DNA from: Eretmocerus hayati
Lineage: Eukaryota; Arthropoda; Insecta; Hymenoptera; Aphelinidae
Direction of reading: 5' to 3'
NCBI GenBank assembly: GCA_029851415.1
Contig: CM056741.1
Coordinates: 84,272,282-84,336,281 of the forward strand
DNA: 64,000 bases
In this document: positions 10,998 through 21,428 of the stretch, one piece after another
Position numbering within the stretch: the first letter of the stretch is position 1
Layout of the letters: each line of letters starts with the position of its first letter
Position numbers and translations under genes: made by a program
Notes under the pieces: model-generated
Database searches by the model: none
What the model was told of the DNA's origin: nothing
Seen by the model: the letters and a program-made list of their open reading frames with translations, nothing else

Positions 10998-12786
10998 ACC
11001 AGTCTTAATGAAATAGTGGACGGTTTCACCACCACTCTTACTCAACAAAATGAGCGAATTAATGCTCTCGGAAATGAAAACTTTATCCTTGAGAGCGAAG
11101 TGGACCAGTTAAAAGCTCTTCGCGAGGAAGGCTCCTCATTAGGGTGGGCCGAAAAATGACTTTTTTTGAGAATAGATACGGGCTAGTGCGCAAAAGTTAG
11201 ATTTCTACATGTAGATGTGAAAAAACTTTTGCTGGGCGCTGAGAAATGAGATTTTAGGTTCGAGCAAGCGCCATCAAGCTTTTATCAAAATTAACGTAGA
11301 TTTAAATAGGAATGTGCCTAATTCGGCACTTTTTTCTACCTAACTTTGCTTGTATTTCTGGTGCATCTGAACATTTTTGAACGTACTTTAACTCATTTTA
11401 AAGCTTGTTCCAAAACCTACAAAATGAGATAAAGTACGTCCAATTTAGACTAATCCAAGCCAATCTATCTCAACTTTCCCAAAAAGTGATCATTATTAAA
11501 AATCCCAAAAATGGGGCGATTCTCCCTTCAAACTTTTCTTGTATTTCTGGTGCATCGGAACACTTTTCAACGTACTTTAGCTCATTTTGGAGCTTGTTCC
11601 AAAACCTACAAAATGAGCTAAAGGACGTCCAATTTCGACTAACCCGAGCCAATCTATCTCAACTTTTCCATTGCGAGTTTTGAAAGGAGTGAGGCGGGAG
11701 GGAGAAGTCGCTTATTTTCGGATTTTTCAAAACTAATCACTTTTTAGAAAAATTGAGATAGATTGACTCGGGTTGATCGAAATTCAACGTACATTAGCTC
11801 ATTTTGTAGGTTTTGGAACAAGCTTCAAAATGAGCTAAAGTACGTTGAAAAATGTTTAGATGCACCAGAAATACAAGAAAAGTTTGAAGGGAGAATCGCC
11901 CCATTTTTGGGATTTTTAATAATGATCACTTTTTGGGAAAGTTGAGATAGATTGACTTGGATTAGTCGAAATTGGACGTACTCTAACTTATTTTGTAGGT
12001 TTTGGAACAAGCTTTAAAATAAATGTTTAGATGCACCAGAAATACAAGCAAAGTTAGGAAGAAAAAAGTGCCGAATTAGGCACATTCCTATTTAAATCTA
12101 CGTTAATTTTGATAAAAGCTTGATGGCTCTTGCTCAAACCTAAAATCTCATTTCTCAGCGCCCAGCATAAGTTTTTTCACATCTACATATAGAAACCTAA
12201 CTTTTGCGCACTAGCCCGTATCGATTCTCAAAAAAAGTCATTTTTCGGCCCACCCTACTCCTCATGTACACAATTGAAAGTGTTCGGTATTCCAAGAAGT
12301 TGTGTACTGCCATTGAATGTTATATCACGATCTATCTTGAAAGCTCTGAAGATCGAGTCACTTCACAATGATATACTCGAATTCCGCGAATTCACTCCTA
12401 AACTTCTGGCCAAGAATGCAGCATCTATTGGCAATCAAAACTCAGCACCGTGCATGCAAGGTACTATGGAGCGCGATGATTTCCGATCTTTCATAACCAA
12501 ATTCGAGTAAACTAGTACACGTGACTACGCTCTCAAGGTGAAACGTGAGTTTGGTGATCTCAAAGTCACAGATGTTATTCCCGATCACCAAATCGCTGCT
12601 GAGTTGAGTTTACAAGAGATGGTGCCTCAAATGATTCATAATCCACGTTGCGCAGCTAAAGAACGTGCCAGGGAATGTAACTACAAATATGTTTGGGTGC
12701 GTGATGGTAACTTATATGTAAGGAAAGATGATGGCAGCGAACGTCTAACTATTATTACTGAGTCTGACCTAGAGAAAATTATTTGA
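10998..12786 (+). pseudogene. LINE 3 ORF1, 5'-truncated and split by a MITE
   Basis: The first part (10998-11139) encodes a heptad-rich coiled coil. The second part (12258-12786) encodes an RRM-like 'LKVFGIP' core and the conserved C-terminal domain ('KREFGDLKVTDV' ... 'CNYKYVWVRDGNLYVRKDDG'). Removing the MITE and one 8-bp duplication joins the halves in the same frame. One TAA remains at 12508-12510. The N-terminal finger is missing. Confidence 0.8.
11140..12257. mobile_element. Foldback MITE, TAGGGTGGGCC ends, 8-bp target duplication
   Basis: Ends are TAGGGTGGGCCGAAAAATGA (left) and its complement (right), flanked by a perfect 8-bp duplication CTCCTCAT (11132-11139 and 12258-12265). The two arms are similar almost to the centre near 11710. 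They contain repeated copies of a motif like CGTACTTTAGCTCATTTTG in both orientations (11388, 11568, 11609, 11787, 11826). It encodes nothing convincing. Ends and arm sequence resemble the 3.79-kb element at 40449-44240, the likely source of transposase. Confidence 0.93.
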
Positions 12787-12799
12787 CTGCCTCGTGCGA

Positions 12800-15420
12800 A
12801 TGTTGATATAAGCGGTAATGTTCCTCAAAAGCGATCATCAATTAGGATAGCTCACTTGAATGTTTCATCTTTGCGCCGAAATTGAGATGGAGTAACAGAG
12901 TTTATAGAAAATCACAAGGTAGATCTATTATCTGCAAATAAGAGCTGGTTAACGCCGAACTGCCCTAATTCTATGGTCACTATACAAAATTATACTCTCG
13001 TTCGCAATGATCGTGGTATTAAGTCTCATAAGGGCAAACGTGAGTATGTCCAGGGAGGTGATGTAGCCTGCTCTATCCGGAATGATTCATCTTTCAAACT
13101 GATTGATCCTCCTAAGAACTCCAGTATTAATGAGACCGAGTATTTATTAATTGAAGTGAAATTGGAGCACGATGAAATTATCCTATTCGGTACAATTTAC
13201 AGGCACCCGACTGGTAATGTTTCAACTGACTTTTTTGCCCAGTTTCAGAGAATCTCCCCATTGTACCGCAATTTTGTCCTTCCGGGCGATCTCGATTCTG
13301 ATCTGTTGACAAATGCCTATCATAGCTCGCATCCACAAGACCTCATTTTTGAGCATTCTATATATAACGTGCCATTGGGTGCCACTCAACACCTTGATAC
13401 ATCTGATTCATGATTAGATGTGATTCTCACTGATTCACCTGTCAAAGTACTAAATTATACTAAATCAGATAAGCCTTTCATTAACGGTCATGACTTCTTA
13501 ATTGTCGATTATGAATTACCGAATGTCCGCAAGGAGCACTTGGATAACACTTCTCGAGACTTCACTAGATTTGATGCAGCGAATTTTGGGCGTAAATTAC
13601 GAACTGCTATCAACAATGTTTACCTTCGTGCTCGCAACAATGTAGATGAATCTCTTGAGACTTATAGAGATCTCCCTCTACACCTTCTTGACAAACACGC
13701 TCCTATGGAAACTCGATCTGTTCGCAAACGTGAATCCCAGTGGTTAACCAGTGAACTCAAAGGAGAGTGTGAAAGACGTAATCGACTTTGCACAGAAGCG
13801 AGGCGCACGGGCAATGTGCAGCTCAGAATACAATTCAGAACACTAGGTGCAGAAATGAGAAGACGAATTTCTCCGGCTAGAAATGAGTACTGCCTAAAAC
13901 TCTTCAGTGAGGTCTCTGACAAGTCGAAATATTGGTCAATACTACGTAAAATCGGTGTCACAAGCTCTGGCTATCCATCGCCCCTGACCAAATTCACTGC
14001 AACTGAACTCGTGCAACATTACTCAGATAATTCTAGTGTTCATGAAAATTGTTCTCTTGCTCAGCTGGGAGGAATTATACAAATGCCCGTCGAACCAACA
14101 GCTCCACCATTCTCGATAGAGCAAGTTGTTGGGGTAGACGTTTATCAAGCCTTGCAAGATTGTCTCCCAAAGTCAACAGGAAAAAGCAGTGATGGTCTGT
14201 GTCTTTCATTTTTCAATTCGGTTTTGAATTTTCTGGTACCTTATCTCACAGTTCTATTGAATTTGTCGATTTCCACTTGTCAACATCCTGATTTGTGGAT
14301 AAGATCGCTAGTCATCCCATTGAGTGAGGTCCCAGTGCCAGCATAACCTGCCAAAACAAGGCCGATTGTAAATCTCCCACATCTAGCTAAGGTTTTGGAC
14401 ACAATCATAACCCGTCAACTCGTTCGGCATTTAGAGAACAATAAGCTTCTCTCTCAATTCCAGTCAGGTTTCCGTAGTCACTTCAGGACGCAAACTACCT
14501 CATCAAAAGTGTCAGAAGACATCAGACATGGCATTGAGAATGGGCTAGTTACTATCCAGATTTTATTCGATTACAAATCCGCTTTTGATAGCATCGATCA
14601 TGCCGTGTTACTAGAGAGGATGAAGCTGATGAATTTCTCGGAATCCTCATTGTGATGGATCCACTCGCACTTGAGCCGGCGATTTCGAGCAATCATCGAC
14701 CAGGACGATAATCAAACTGAGTTTCTAGCAAACGACTCGGGCTTTCCTCAAGGATCGAACCCGAGTCCAATCATATTTATAATATTCATCAACCCAGTGC
14801 TATCAGTTTTACGTAACTGTACAGCTATGCTATTTGCTGACGACTTACAGATATTAATACAATGTGAACCCAGTGATCTCCCTGAGACTATCCGTGGGCT
14901 TAATGATGATAATTGTCGAGTATTTGATTGGTCGTTACGTAATAAGTTGAAACTGAATATCCCTAAAACGAAAGCAATATGGTATGCATCTGTCCAACAT
15001 CATATGAGGTTAGATCTTAGCTCTTTGCCACCCATCTTAGTCAACGGGATTACGCTCCATCTACGACTCGTTGTAAACAACCTAGGCGTAATATTCAGTC
15101 GGAATCTTTCGTGGAATGCGCATATCGCTAGCATTCGTTCCGAGGTGAATGGAGTCTTACATCATCTCCGACACCGTGGCCACTTTCTGTCCCCAGATGT
15201 TAAGCGAATGCTCATCACTACTTTGGCCATTCCACATTTTGACTGTGCCTGTCTTTCATACAATGATATGTCTGGTTATCTCGCTACCAAACTTCAAAGT
15301 CTGTGAAAAATGTGTGTGAGATTCATTTACCATTTAAGAAGAGATGCACCATTGAAACCATACTACTGGAGACTTAAATGGTTATCCTTGGCTTAGCGTC
15401 GGAATTACTTCCTGTGTGTG
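12800..15420 (+). pseudogene. LINE 3 ORF2 (endonuclease and RT), heavily degraded
   Basis: Endonuclease remnants: 'RIAHLNVSSLRRN', 'LFGTIYRHP', 'LPGDLDSD' and 'NGHDFLIVDYE'. RT remnants: 'RPIVNLPHLAKVLD', 'QSGFRSHFRTQT', the first Asp in 'LFDYKSAFDSIDH', 'GFPQGSNPSP' and an F-A-D-D box, then 'NNLGVIFSRNLSW' and 'IPHFDCACLSYND'. In-frame stops occur near 12883, 13411, 14344, 14653 and 15304, with more beyond 15390. No activity is possible. The same reading phase persists across most stops, as expected for point decay. Confidence 0.85.
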
Positions 15421-15943
15421 TAATTACATGAAATTTTCACAGCATGACTGCCAGAATATATGAATGAACTTTCCAAGCCACTTGATGAGGAAGTGCGACG
15501 TCCTGCTAGGTCACAATCAACGCGTTCATTTATTCCCACATCACGTACAAAAGCATATGATAGAGCTTTCCACTACAAGCGTTGAAAAAATGGAATTCGA
15601 TACCAAATAGTTTCCGTCTAATTAAACCCATTGGAACTTTCAAAGTAGCTTTACTGGAGCGGTATCATGATGAAGAGGAACCCAATAGCCGTGAATAAAG
15701 GATTTATTTCCGATCGCTCTTAAGTCGCCTTCGGTTATATTTCCATTTACCTGTTACAAGCCTCACTCTGCCAACTGATATGAACTGATGTGAATCGAAC
15801 CCAAATTGTATTGTAAATTGTACTGCACTTGTTAAGGAATATGTATATCCTACGATAATGCACTTGACTTTTTATTTCTCTATTGATTATATTTATATTA
15901 TATATTCTGTATATTACATGTAATCAATCAATCAATCTCTCTC

Positions 15944-16135
15944 GCACTATACAAAAACATGAAAATTCGTGTCTGACGACTGATCTTCGTGATGAGAGTA
16001 GACTGCGAGATAAAATGTATCGGACTCTAAAGAGGACTGATAATGATGAGCTGATGGGTAGATACAGAACGTTGCGAGCAGGATTGGGACGTGGAATCGC
16101 AGAGGCCAAGAATGATTATTGCTTCCCCGCCGAAA
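15944..16135 (+). pseudogene. Short fragment of a fourth LINE
   Basis: About 63 codons resembling the linker between endonuclease and RT ('LTTDLRDESRLRDKMYR', 'ELMGRYRTLRAGLGRGIAEA'). The corresponding place in LINE 2 is near 8900-9010 and in LINE 3 near 13740-13890. It follows the LINE 3 tail with no gap, continuing the head-to-tail series. Confidence 0.75.
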
Positions 16136-16225
16136 AATATCAAGTGATGTATCACTTGATAAATCAGTTGATATATCACTCGATGAATCAGTTGATATAT
16201 CACACAATTTATCAGGCCAATTTCA
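16136..16225. repeat. Short minisatellite, ~21-bp unit
   Basis: Three to four imperfect copies of a unit like TTGATATATCACTCGATGAA. Confidence 0.8.
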
Positions 16226-16371
16226 CATGTGAAATTTCTGAGGTAATTTTTTGAAAAATTAATTCCTATTTTTCCATATTCGATACTCAAGTCAATGTCT
16301 TTGGATTCAGATGGGCCAAGCGTCGTAGCTACATCGAGAAGAAACGTAATTTGAGATATAAAATTTTGGAA

Positions 16372-16440
16372 CTATGGAGATTTGAACCTGGACCCTCGAG
16401 TGTATAGACGCAACATGTGCCAACTGCGCCATCTGAGATG
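16372..16440 (-). other. tRNA-like Pol III promoter block
   Basis: On the complement strand there is an A box TGGCGCAGTTGG (16420-16431) and a B box GGTTCAAATCTC (16377-16388), at tRNA spacing. There is no clear acceptor stem. It is most likely a tRNA-derived SINE remnant; no inverted partner was seen nearby. Confidence 0.55.
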
Positions 16441-17036
16441 TGACATGGGGATGTACAGGATACGTATATGTGGCACTCTTTCTTAGAGCAAACTTCGTCT
16501 TCTATCGACAAAGCTCAGATTGTAGTAAAATTCTTTGCCAAATGTGATGGGCTATTATTTCGTGTATGCTAAATTAAGTTTCATCCATATTCCATTGAAA
16601 ATGACGATGCAAAACTGATGAGAAGTGAGAATCTTACTCATCATTCGACATCACTTTATTTTTCTTCGTGTGGAGCAGGAGAGTCTACTACTGTCTAGAT
16701 GAGCTTCCAGCCTCTTCTCCTCATGCAAAATTTTATGGCCGTATATGCAAATATTTGCCATTGAATTTGTATGCCTTCGCCGTTTTCAAAATCTCATAGC
16801 GCTGCTCGAGAGTCACTACATTCAACGCCGGAATTACAAGGCATACCTTTTTTAGCATGGATTCGTGGTTATGAATGAAACCTGGGCAACGCAGTTGGTT
16901 TCGGCTCGGTGTATAAAATGAGTGTACCCACCCACCCCCTCTGTATCCAACATGCCCCCCCCCCCCCCCCCCCCCCACATGCCGATCTCAGACAAGGGCA
17001 CTCATTGGCGTCTCCGCATATTCTTCTTACGTTTTT
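16441..17036. other. Unassigned, with a 22-base C tract
   Basis: No coding signal. A C22 run lies at 16955-16976. Reading frames that cross it are artefacts of the tract. Confidence 0.6.
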
Positions 17037-17214
17037 TGTTGGAATATGTATGTGTGTGTGAGTGCGGTTTCGACCGCACGCACCGACAGCGCGTATGGTT
17101 ATTTCGACTGAAGCAGCGTCTCTGGGCGCGTGCTTGATGTGTATAATAAAGTGTATAGATCAGCTGAACTCCTGGTGCATCATTATTCATCCCGTCAACC
17201 AGCCAAAACCTTCA
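17037..17214 (+). repeat. Copia A 5' LTR
   Basis: Starts TGTTGGAATATG and ends CCTTCA. Its last ~68 bases recur at 28191-28258. An AATAAA-type signal sits near 17144. The left boundary rests on the copia-like start and is less sure than the right. Confidence 0.65.
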
Positions 17215-17226
17215 TGGTAGCAGAGC
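17215..17226 (+). promoter_or_regulatory. Primer-binding site, 3' end of initiator Met-tRNA
   Basis: TGGTAGCAGAGC directly after the LTR is complementary over 11 of 12 bases to the 3' end of animal initiator Met-tRNA (...CTCTGCTACCA). Confidence 0.7.
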
Positions 17227-17790
17227 GAGGTTCTGGTCATTGGGAACTGCACGACCAACACCGGGTGAGAATGACGTCAGCGCGGGGCCGCGAAGAAGCA
17301 GACAAAAGCGGCGAAAGGGACAACGGCGGTAACACATCTTCCCGCGCAACAACAATAGAACGACCAGGTAAGTAAACTGCTGTGCTCGGAAGAAAGTGAA
17401 TCCGGTGATCGGGGCTGTGCGTGCGTGAAAATTATTCGAAGTCGGATACTCGGATTTCGTGTGTGAAAAGTAATCGAGGTCGGAGACTCGAATTGGAGCA
17501 CCCGCGGCAAAAGACCCGACGGACCACGTGCAGATGCCAATTGCAGCTGCCATCGTATAGGGGACATCGCAAATGTCCGAGTAGAGTCCTGTATCGTGGC
17601 TGTCGCAGGCGTGGAAGCGGCTACACCTGGGGGAAGCCGTACGTGCGGGGAAAATGGTTGCTAGCGGGCAGCAACAGCAGATGAGAAACCGTTGCTTGCG
17701 GATAATTTGAAACGGCAGTCATGCTAGTGTTGAGACGCATCGAGTGAGCGCAAAACGTTACGGCTGTTTTCCCTCGTAAGAGGAGCGAGT

Positions 17791-17858
<68 letters not shown>

Positions 17859-18638
17859 GGGAACTAAAAGCGTGATGTGGCTCTCAAATGGGGGGCTCTT
17901 GAGCTTGAGCAGTGGTGCTCAATTGGCGGCTCCTCTACTCGTGGCGCACTCGGATGAGTCGGTTGAAAGCATATGCGACAGTGGGAAGTCGTCTAATCTG
18001 GTTTTTCGGAAGTGCACAGCTCCGATCTCGCACGCCTCATCTAACAAAGCTTCTTTACAGCAACGAACGAGGAAGCCAAGCAGCCAAGCTAAAGATCTTT
18101 CATTCACAGGGATCGTGTATCTACATATCTACATATATGCATATTTACACTTATATATACAGGATGAAATGCAAAGTAATAGATTCATGATAAGGTAGAA
18201 CAATAGACTAGTGAGTGAAAATAGCGTGAATGTACAAAATAATAGAACTAACTAATTCTAGGAAGGAATGAATGGCAAAATGTCTAACATACAGAATGAA
18301 TGGATGAAATGACGGTAAAATAGATACAACATCTTAACACAAACGGGTGAATACGAAAAACGAAATGAATGAATCAAACGAAATGAAATAATAGACTGAG
18401 CTAGCATAGACAGGATTGATCGAATAATGAAGATGAGTGGAGATGAGTTAAGATGAGTTACTGAGACAGACTATTTTCTCTGTATGCCACAGGTGATCGA
18501 GAATTGTTCTGAGTTTTCTGGAATCACTGTGTGAGAGAGTTTGGCCTCACAGAAAATCATGCTGGGCAGAGATTTTGGGCTCAAGTAGACGAGGAAACAA
18601 TTGTTATTCACACACAAGATGGAGCTTCCTATATCCTA
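17227..18638 (+). other. Copia A leader region, non-coding
   Basis: Lies between the primer-binding site and the nested MITE. It holds a strong 5' splice-like CAGGTAAGT near 17365 and the (GA)n tract at 17795-17858. No conserved ORF was recognised. Confidence 0.4.
17795..17858. repeat. (GA)n microsatellite
   Basis: About 64 bases of almost pure GA. Unlike the TC tracts at 1-4.6 kb, no R1-clade element is attached. Confidence 0.97.
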
Positions 18639-19373
18639 CACTGAGAAACCCATACCGTGATTAGTAGTGTGCGATACTAACTATGAATATACGTATATTA
18701 GAATTTGCTGGAATATCCATAGTGCTCTCGAGTCTAGATATACTAATAGTTAGCATACGCGGTACTACTGAGTATTGTCGCGCCATACATGCAATACTCA
18801 GGTAAAGAGTGATACGTATCGAGCTCAATGACGGATGAAATTAGATGATTTATCATGAAAGCGCATTCACGTATGTTTTGAAAGTCAAGAACAGTGATCT
18901 TGATGGAACAAAAAGTTTCTGAGAAGGATCTTGCAAAATATCACAATATTGTGTAGGTTATGTTGGACAAGATTGGTGCATTAAGCTTCTGTAGCTTATC
19001 TCGACTCCACAACTTTGTCCAACACTATAACAATAGTCAGGTATTGACTTTGATCTGAATCTGATCATTCTAGATCTGAGCTATAAGAGCGTTGTCGATG
19101 ATTATGTCGTAGGTCTGTACTATGTAGCAGTCGGCGTTTACTTTGCGACCTCCGAGCAGCATTCAGAGCGCCACCCTTACTCTTTGCATATTATTCCCAA
19201 CTATCATATACTAACTATTAGTATATCGAGATTCCGGAGTACTTCATCGCGTGATTCTATCCAGTATTCCGAATATTGATGCATACTGTCCGGGAAGGTA
19301 ACAGATACTGTATCACGTATACTTGATACAACTTTCAGAATATAGTCACAGCTACCATATTGGTCTCTCAGTG
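18639..19373. mobile_element. CACTG-ended MITE, 735 bp, TA duplication
   Basis: Ends are CACTGAGAAACC and the complement of CACTGAGAGACC, flanked by TA (18637-18638 and 19374-19375). A near-palindromic motif like ATACTAATAGTTAGTAT lies about 100 bases inside the left end (18737-18758) and about 145 inside the right (19207-19228). The same motif sits about 144 bases inside each end of the 12.8-kb element at 48583-61374. It is non-coding and probably a non-autonomous relative of that element. Confidence 0.85.
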
Positions 19374-19395
19374 TAGGTGAGTGTACAAAAAAAAT

Positions 19396-19736
19396 TGTTG
19401 AGATAAATCTTTTGTCAATTTACTGTTTCTGCACACTTGTATGCAGTGATCCCAAGCCGGTATGTATGGGCAGCCACGTTACCGCCATGATGGCGGCGCC
19501 ATGGCTCACCGTATAGGTAGTATGGATGGGTGTGAGCTCGCTTTCACTGCGCTCGCTCTATAGTTAGTCGTAGTGAGTCAGCCACCGAGCGCTCGTCGCA
19601 TAGATCTTGTATCTTTGCAATCTCGCCCATGTAATTGCTCTTCTTATTAATTCATTAAATACAGTTCCAAGTCGAAGTTTTTATTTCCTGTGGTTCTCCA
19701 GTCCTCTCTAAATAACTTTCGCGGTGACTTTCAACA
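19396..19736 (+). repeat. Copia B 5' LTR
   Basis: A 341-bp segment with perfect 6-bp inverted ends, TGTTGA...TCAACA, directly followed by the primer-binding site. No second copy is present to confirm the 5' boundary. Confidence 0.65.
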
Positions 19737-19752
19737 GGTTATGGGCCCAGAC
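19737..19752 (+). promoter_or_regulatory. Primer-binding site, anticodon region of initiator Met-tRNA
   Basis: GGTTATGGGCCCAG is the same site used by Drosophila copia. It pairs with the anticodon stem-loop (containing CAU) of initiator Met-tRNA, as in priming by a cleaved tRNA fragment. Confidence 0.85.
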
Positions 19753-19929
19753 ACCGGCCCGCTAAAGTAGATTGACTTGTCGAGAACTCGTGCTCCGAAT
19801 CAAGTTCGAACTTGCAACACGGCCGTTGAGATCGGTGTGCCGGATCTTTCCCGCCTACACGTGGTGCTCGAATTTTTCTCATTTTTCGCTCGAGTGAGGA
19901 GCCAAAATAGCAGGTGAAATTTCTGCGAA

Positions 19930-21262
19930 GGGCATCGCGAAGTTTGATGAAAAGAATTTCCAGTGTTGGAAATTTCAGATTCGGTCGGCATTCGTGGCAA
20001 ACGATCTTCTTGGAATTGTGATGGGAACCAGAACAAGGCCAGCCGAACCCGATGCTCCAGGAGTTCAGCAGCAGGCTGACATTGCAGCATGGGACAAGGA
20101 CAACGCCAAGGCCATGTTCCTGATATCATCAGCCATTGGGCCGGAGCAGATGCAGTGCCTGCTCGTCTGTGTTACCGCGAAATAGATGTGGGATCGGTTG
20201 TCGGCAATCCATGAATTGCGCTCCGAAACTAACAAGCTCTTTTTGAGTCAAAGATTTCACGAGTATAGAATGGACACAGCCGATACTCTCGTACAGCACA
20301 TTTCCAAGGTACAGAATCTAGCAGCTCAATTGATTGATCTGGGTGATAATGTGCCTGGCCCAATGGTCATGGCAGACATTTTGGCCACCCTTCCTCACAA
20401 GTTCAGACACGTGCGTTCATCTTGGAGCAGTATGGATCCGACGCAGCAAAATATCGAGTTTCTGCAGCAACGATTAATCGAAGAAGATTCTTATCTGAAC
20501 GCCGAGCAAGACGGAGTAACGGCGCCGGCGGCGACAACGAGAAGACTCGCAGTGCAAGGTAACGAGAATTCCTCGAAACAGCAAGGCAGGCGAGGCAGGA
20601 ATTATCACCAACGGAAAGCGAATCCGAACGTTGAGTGCTATATTTGCGCGAACAAAGGGCATTACGCGCGTGAGTGCCCCGACCGCAAGCAAAGCAAGAA
20701 TTCGAAATCGGACAAAGAGGGTGCCAGTGCAAGTCATGAAGATGGCGATTTTGCGCTGACGGTCACGTGTGATATCACGCAAATCGAGTGTCGCAACGAA
20801 GGCAATATTCAACCACATCGTCGTGAATATTGGCAGCCCTTTGGAATTCAAATCAAGAAGCTGCTGAGCATTGATCAGAGAGAAGTCTGGTTCAGTGACA
20901 GCGCAGCATCGGCGCATATGACCTCTAATAGGGCGTGGTTCGTCAAATATCGTCCGAGGAGGGACGGTAGTACTGTCGTGCTAGGAGACGGCAGCGAGGT
21001 CCCAGTCGCCGGCGAGGGCACCATTGTTATTGACAGGTTAGTAGCTGGAGAATAGATCTCGGCACGAATTGAGAACGTGCTGCATGTGCCAGCTCTCAAC
21101 AAGAACCTGTACTCTATTGGACAATCCACATCCAACGGAATCGGCCTGTGGTTCAAAGGCTGGTTCGTGTATTTCTTGCGTGGTCCAAACGTCGTTGCAG
21201 TTGTGGTGAATTGGACTATCGTTAAGCCCAGAATCCAGATGAGTAATAAATTGACGGAATGA
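19930..21262 (+). pseudogene. Copia B gag and protease fragment
   Basis: Gag begins around 19930 ('AKFDEKNFQCWKFQIRSA', no clear ATG) and continues through the capsid-like region to a canonical CX2CX4HX4C knuckle ('CYICANKGHYAREC'), then the protease start 'WFSDSAASAHM', where the catalytic D-S/T-A is D-S-A. In-frame TAG codons at 20183-20185 and 21053-21055 break it. After the second stop the protease-type sequence ('VLHVPALNKNLYSIGQ') continues in frame, then homology ends. It forms a particle coat and maturation enzyme in active relatives; this copy is dead. Confidence 0.82.
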
Positions 21263-21428
21263 GTGGCTGATAAGGGAGTGTCAGACCCCACAGCTCGATC
21301 ACAACATCCAATTCAGGCGAGTTTTCTGATGCAACTGAAGTGATTAGACGATAAACTCGAGCTCTCTTGTGTTCAGGAAGTTAGAATTATCGTGGCTAGA
21401 GCTGCTGGTGTATGATGAGAAATAAAAC

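Larger units (their letters stand above)
10997..15943 (+). mobile_element. CR1/jockey-like LINE 3, old copy
   Basis: A related but different LINE begins mid-ORF1 immediately after the TC tail of LINE 2, and ends with AATCAATCAATCAATCTCTC at 15922-15943. ORF1 is split by the foldback MITE at 11140-12257. ORF2 has many stops. It is older than LINE 2, judging by its number of lesions. Confidence 0.85.
19396..21262 (+). mobile_element. Ty1/copia retrotransposon B, 3'-truncated
   Basis: A complete-looking 5' LTR, a copia-type primer-binding site, gag and part of protease. Homology stops near 21262 and no 3' LTR was found downstream, so integrase, RT and RNase H are lost. It appears nested in copia A's leader. 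Confidence 0.75.

Noticed and set aside
16733..16978. Glycine-rich frame on the minus strand
   Set aside because: Produced by the C22 tract.
17421..17684. Arg-rich frame in the copia A leader
   Set aside because: No homology or conserved motif, and GC-rich composition makes open frames likely.
21262..21428. 3' LTR of copia B
   Set aside because: Nothing here matches 19396-19736.
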